A stretch of DNA of 9,119 nt, from the NCBI GenBank assembly GCA_017538635.1, contig JAFYIM010000276.1, positions 1 through 9,119 of the forward strand. The letters run 5' to 3'. The notes beneath the pieces were generated by a model that was not told where the DNA came from, made no database searches, and saw only the letters and a program-made list of their open reading frames with translations. This stretch comes from a bacterium. GTDB taxonomy: Bacteria; UBA3054. This document shows, piece after piece, positions 5,649 through 9,119 of this stretch. How positions within the stretch are numbered: the stretch's first letter is position 1; every line of letters begins with the position of its first letter. A program made the translations under genes and the position numbers.

Positions 5649-6794
5649 ATGAAAGCCATTGACAAAATACTGCCCTGGGTGTTTTTCTGCCTCATCCTTG
5701 CGCTCTGCAGTTTCGGAGCGCTGATGGTGTATTCGTCCAGCGTTTATGTTGCCGAAAGGATCTATTCCGGCAACCAGTATTATTACTTCAAAAGAGAAGT
5801 AATGTGGCTCGTTATGGGATTCGGGGCCATGGCGCTGATGTACAAGATCCCAATCGATCTTGTGAAACGCCTGGCCCCCATAATTTACCTTGCCTCCCTT
5901 TTGTGCCTGATTTTGGTCTTCACCCCTCTGGGAGTGACCGTGAACGGCGCCAGGCGTTGGCTGAACCTGGGCTTCCTTAGATTCCAGCCCTCCGAAGCCT
6001 TGAAATATTCAATGATCCTCATTCTGGCCTGGTGGTACGAACGCATAAAAAGAGAGTCAGGCACCTTTGTAAAAGGCGCCCTTATCCCCGCGGTTATAAT
6101 GGGAATCGGCTTGGCGCTGGCTTTCCTCGGCAAGGACCTAGGCACCCCGCTGCTTATCGCCATAGTTGGCGGAGCGGTCTGTTTTGCGGCCGGCATGAGA
6201 TTCAGCTATATCGCCGCTGGAGCAGTCGCCGTAGCAAGCCTGGGCTGTTATTACATTATCAAAGAACCCTATAGGGTGAAAAGGGTCATGGCCTTTTTGC
6301 ACCCCATGGACGATCCTACGGGCGACGGCTACCAGAACCTTCAGGCCCTGATAGCTATCTGCTCCGGCAAAATAACGGGGCTCGGCATTGGCAATTCGCT
6401 CATGAAAATGGAGTATCTGCCGGAAGCCCACACCGATTTCATATACGCCGTCATAGGGGAAGAATTGGGCTTCTGCGGTTCGGCAGCCGTTATCGCGGCC
6501 TTTTTCCTCCTCATAGCCATCATGTGGCGCCTTGTTTCCAAAATAGACGACACTTTCTGCCGCCTCACCGCCTTCGGCATAACGCTGGTGATTGGCAGCC
6601 AGGCTATCGTCAACATGGGCGTAGTCACCGCCACGCTCCCAAACAAGGGCATGGGGCTCCCCTTCGTCAGCTACGGCGGCTCTTCGCTCTTGTTCCTTTT
6701 GGGAGCCTGCGGACTCTTTTTGAATATGGTCAAAAACAAACCTAAAGTACAAATCACCAAACGCAGCGTCGTTTCCCGCACCTCAGCCAGATGA
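5649..6794 (+). CDS. ftsW: FtsW, septal peptidoglycan glycosyltransferase (SEDS family)
   Basis: Complete 381-aa SEDS membrane protein that polymerises lipid II at the division septum, normally with a partner class B PBP (FtsI, not in this window). Motifs seen are LMVYSSS in the first helix, GARRWLNLG followed by FQPSEALK, DLGTPLLI, GYQNLQALIAI, GLGIGNSLMKMEYLPEAHTDF and GMGLPFVSYGGSS. The PEAHTDF Asp263 matches the catalytic Asp of SEDS enzymes, and the YLPEAHTDF context together with the dcw location favours FtsW over RodA. The stretch usually read as QPDLGT is GKDLGT here. About ten membrane helices are expected, with short cytoplasmic ends; the protein is slightly shorter than E. coli FtsW (414 aa). 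No good ribosome binding site precedes the ATG, which lies 15 nt after the LysM stop, so reinitiation is plausible. Confidence 0.95.
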   Translation: MKAIDKILPWVFFCLILALCSFGALMVYSSSVYVAERIYSGNQYYYFKREVMWLVMGFGAMALMYKIPIDLVKRLAPIIYLASLLCLILVFTPLGVTVNGARRWLNLGFLRFQPSEALKYSMILILAWWYERIKRESGTFVKGALIPAVIMGIGLALAFLGKDLGTPLLIAIVGGAVCFAAGMRFSYIAAGAVAVASLGCYYIIKEPYRVKRVMAFLHPMDDPTGDGYQNLQALIAICSGKITGLGIGNSLMKMEYLPEAHTDFIYAVIGEELGFCGSAAVIAAFFLLIAIMWRLVSKIDDTFCRLTAFGITLVIGSQAIVNMGVVTATLPNKGMGLPFVSYGGSSLLFLLGACGLFLNMVKNKPKVQITKRSVVSRTSAR

Positions 6795-7906
6795 AAGAAC
6801 TGCAAAGGATATTGGTGAGCGGCGGCGGAACAGGCGGGCATATCATGCCGGCCATCGCGCTCTGTGAGGAAATACGGGAACGCTTTCCCGAAGCGGAGAT
6901 CTATTTCGCCGGGCGGAAAGGCTCCATGGAAGAACGCCTGGCCGAAAAACACGGTCTTGAGTTCTTCCGCATTCCCTCATCCCCCAAGGGAAGAGGTTTG
7001 AAAACCATCAGAAATTTCTTCGTAAACATCGCAGGCTTTTTTAAAAGCCTTGCGCTTATCATAAAACTGAGACCACAAGCCGTCGTAACTTTCGGCGGCT
7101 ATACCAGCGCGCCGCTTCTTCTGGCTTCCGTCCTGCTCGGAAAGAACGCCGTCATACACGAATCGAACGCCATTCCCGGCCGCGTCACAAGACTGATGGC
7201 GCATTTCGGGGTCAGGGTCGCCTGCGGGCTTGATTCCGACCACCCGCTTATGAAAAAGCTGAAGAAAGGCATCAAAAAGGAAACGAACTTCGCCGTGACC
7301 GGCAATCCTTTGCGGAAAGCTTTCTCAGAATCCGCCAACGACCTCTCAAAAGAGCTTCCTGGCTACGATGAAACGCGACCTCTGCTCCTGGTCTTCGGAG
7401 GCTCCCAGGGCGCGCACAACATCAACATCCTCATAGCCCGTTCGATCGCGAAACTGAAAGACAACTTCCCAACCCTGCAGATAGTTCATCTCTGCGGCGC
7501 AAACGACATTGAAACGCTGAAGGCTGCTTACGAGAACGTAAAACTCACCTACTGGCTGTTCCCCTTCTTCGACGACATGTCCTCGCTTATGAAAAAAGCC
7601 GATCTGTGCGTGGCAAGGTCGGGCGCCCTCTCAGTGACCGAGATATGCGCCTGCAGCCTCCCAGCAATACTGATCCCACTTCCTTTTGCGGCAGACAACC
7701 ATCAGCTGGCAAACGCCAAAGTGCTTGAGAGAGCCGGCGCCGCCGTAATCAAAGAAGAGAAGGATCTGACAGCTCCGGTTCTCTCAGAGACCATCATGGA
7801 ACTTTTAAGCGACGAATCACGTCGCAAAGCCATGGGTAAAGCCGGAAGAAACGCATTCATAGAAGATGCCTCCTTCGAACTTTTGAAATTCATCATGGCG
7901 GTATAA
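6791..7906 (+). CDS. murG: MurG, UDP-GlcNAc:lipid I GlcNAc transferase
   Basis: Complete 371-aa GT-B fold (GT28) glycosyltransferase at the cytoplasmic face of the membrane, converting lipid I to lipid II. The N-terminal domain has GGGTGGHIMPA with His17, FGGYTSAP and HESNAIPG, where many homologues read HEQNAVPG. The C-terminal nucleotide-sugar domain has VTGNPLRKAF, GGSQGAHNIN from residue 203, ARSGALSVTE (Glu284, matching the Glu that binds the UDP-GlcNAc ribose in E. coli) and LPFAADNHQLANA with His304-Gln305. Length is typical (about 355-370 aa). The ATG overlaps the ftsW stop (ATGA, 4 nt), typical of translational coupling, and no separate strong ribosome binding site is visible. The stop overlaps the murC start by one base. 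Confidence 0.97.
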   Translation: MKELQRILVSGGGTGGHIMPAIALCEEIRERFPEAEIYFAGRKGSMEERLAEKHGLEFFRIPSSPKGRGLKTIRNFFVNIAGFFKSLALIIKLRPQAVVTFGGYTSAPLLLASVLLGKNAVIHESNAIPGRVTRLMAHFGVRVACGLDSDHPLMKKLKKGIKKETNFAVTGNPLRKAFSESANDLSKELPGYDETRPLLLVFGGSQGAHNINILIARSIAKLKDNFPTLQIVHLCGANDIETLKAAYENVKLTYWLFPFFDDMSSLMKKADLCVARSGALSVTEICACSLPAILIPLPFAADNHQLANAKVLERAGAAVIKEEKDLTAPVLSETIMELLSDESRRKAMGKAGRNAFIEDASFELLKFIMAV

Positions 7907-9119
7907 TGGAAAGCGACAAACTTAGTTTTTATTTCTGCGGCATCGGAGGCTGCGGCATGGATCCCCTGGCCCGCTTAATGGCGAGGGACGGGCACGTTGT
8001 CCGAGGCAGCGATATAAAGGAGTCCCCAGAGCTGGAGAAACTGCGTTCAGAAGGCATCGAATGCTTCTCATGCCAGGACGGAACGAAGCTCAAAGGAGAC
8101 GACATTTTCGTTTACAGCAGCGCCATTCATGATGACAATCCCGACATGATGAGAGCCAGGGAGCTGCATCTTACGATGCTCCACCGCTCCGAACTTCTCT
8201 CGCAGGTCGCCAGACGCTGCAAAGCCATAACAGTCGCCGGAATGCACGGCAAAACGACCGTTTCTTCACTTATCGCCTGGCTCATGACGGAGGGCGGGTT
8301 AGACCCCAGCGCCGTGATAGGCGGCTTTGTTCCGGACTTTGACGGCAATTTCAGGAAAGGGACGAGCGATTATCTTGTCCTGGAGGCCGACGAGAGCGAC
8401 GGCACCTTCGTAAGATACGCTTCAACCGTCGCTGTGCTCCTGAACATTGACGCCGACCATCTTGACCATTACAAAGACATGGCCGATATAGAGAAAGCCT
8501 TCTCCGTTTACGTAGGGAACATCGTCCCCGGGGGAACGCTCATCTACAATTGCGACGACAATATCTGCTGCCGCCTAGCCGCCAACGCAAGGCCGGACAT
8601 AAAAAAAGTCAAATGCGGCCTCGGGGCCCTGGCCCTGGGAAAAGCGGATTACCTCGGCAGTGACATCGCGCTTTCCGATCTTTCCTCCACCTTTACTTTC
8701 CTTGAAAACGGCGAACAGGAAAAGTCCCTGCCCGTGACCTGCCCGCTTCCCGGAAGCCACAACGTTTTTAACGCCGTCATTGCCCTAGCTTGCGCCGAGA
8801 TTTGCGGAGCCGATGTCGAAAAGTTGGTCAATGCTCTCCCCCGGTTCAGAAACGCCCGCAGACGTTTCGAAAAATTGGGGAAATGGCACGGCGCCGAAAT
8901 AATCGACGACTACGCCCATCACCCGAAAGAAATAGAGGCGCTGCTAAGATCCGCCTCGAGGCTTGAAGGCGAACTTACCGTCGTTTTCCAGCCGCACCGT
9001 TTCTCAAGGACCGAGAAGCTCCTGCCCGAGTTCGCCGAAGTCCTTTCCAAGGCGCCCAATCTCATCCTGACGGACGTTTACAGCGCCGGCGAAAGCAAAA
9101 ACATAATCGGCGGGCACGA
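7906..9119 (+). CDS. murC: MurC, UDP-MurNAc:L-alanine ligase, 5' part
   Basis: First 404 codons plus two bases of MurC, the cytoplasmic ligase that adds L-Ala to UDP-MurNAc; the frame is open to the end of the window and about 50 residues should follow. It starts at the ATG formed by TAATG at the murG stop. Landmarks are the nucleotide-binding CGIGGCGM near the N-terminus, VYSSAIHDDNP, the P-loop GMHGKTT at 112-118, EADESDGTF (Asp162-Asp165), NIDADHLDHY, GSHNVFNA, RRFEKLG, DDYAHHPKE (from Asp334), QPHRFSRT and TDVYSAGE. These identify MurC rather than Mpl, helped by the position after murG. The P-loop normally reads GTHGKTT; Met113 in place of Thr is uncommon, but the catalytic Lys116 and following Thr residues are intact. 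Upstream GGCGG is at most a weak ribosome binding site. Confidence 0.95.
   Translation, partial: MESDKLSFYFCGIGGCGMDPLARLMARDGHVVRGSDIKESPELEKLRSEGIECFSCQDGTKLKGDDIFVYSSAIHDDNPDMMRARELHLTMLHRSELLSQVARRCKAITVAGMHGKTTVSSLIAWLMTEGGLDPSAVIGGFVPDFDGNFRKGTSDYLVLEADESDGTFVRYASTVAVLLNIDADHLDHYKDMADIEKAFSVYVGNIVPGGTLIYNCDDNICCRLAANARPDIKKVKCGLGALALGKADYLGSDIALSDLSSTFTFLENGEQEKSLPVTCPLPGSHNVFNAVIALACAEICGADVEKLVNALPRFRNARRRFEKLGKWHGAEIIDDYAHHPKEIEALLRSASRLEGELTVVFQPHRFSRTEKLLPEFAEVLSKAPNLILTDVYSAGESKNIIGGH

Noticed and set aside
6138..6752. 204-codon minus-strand frame across ftsW
   Set aside because: It lies antisense to conserved FtsW motifs, with no ribosome binding site or family resemblance.

Overview
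The window is a stretch of a bacterial division and cell wall (dcw) gene cluster. Every gene reads on the + strand, in the order murE (3' end only), murF, mraY, murD, a LysM lipoprotein gene, ftsW, murG and murC (5' part only). Apart from the LysM gene this is the classic dcw order. I found no mobile element, CRISPR array, tRNA, rRNA, defence cassette or other exotic system.

Organism: probably a diderm (Gram-negative-type) bacterium. MurE carries the DNPR signature of a meso-diaminopimelate ligase. MraY is the longer form with a proteobacterial-like N-terminus. The LysM protein has a lipoprotein signal whose +2 residue is Ala, compatible with outer-membrane sorting. The DNA is moderately GC-rich with many C/G third positions. 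Synergistota or another non-proteobacterial diderm lineage is a guess that only homology searches could settle.

Layout: murE (1-540) overlaps murF (533-1903) by 8 nt. A 186-nt stretch without a convincing gene follows (1904-2089). It contains a 16-bp RNA-type hairpin (2022-2058) and a possible pairing over the mraY ribosome binding site. Then come mraY (2090-3181), murD (3195-4583), the LysM lipoprotein gene (4608-5633), ftsW (5649-6794), murG (6791-7906, 4-nt overlap with ftsW) and murC (from 7906, 1-nt overlap, running off the end). The close spacing suggests one transcript with translational coupling. No promoter or terminator is evident inside the window.

Together: MurC, MurD, MurE and MurF build UDP-MurNAc-pentapeptide in the cytoplasm. 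MraY moves the phospho-MurNAc-pentapeptide to undecaprenyl phosphate (lipid I), MurG adds GlcNAc (lipid II), and FtsW polymerises lipid II at the septum. The LysM lipoprotein is the one non-canonical member and probably binds the peptidoglycan that the others make. The features most worth a second look are the structured murF-mraY spacer and the LysM gene between murD and ftsW.
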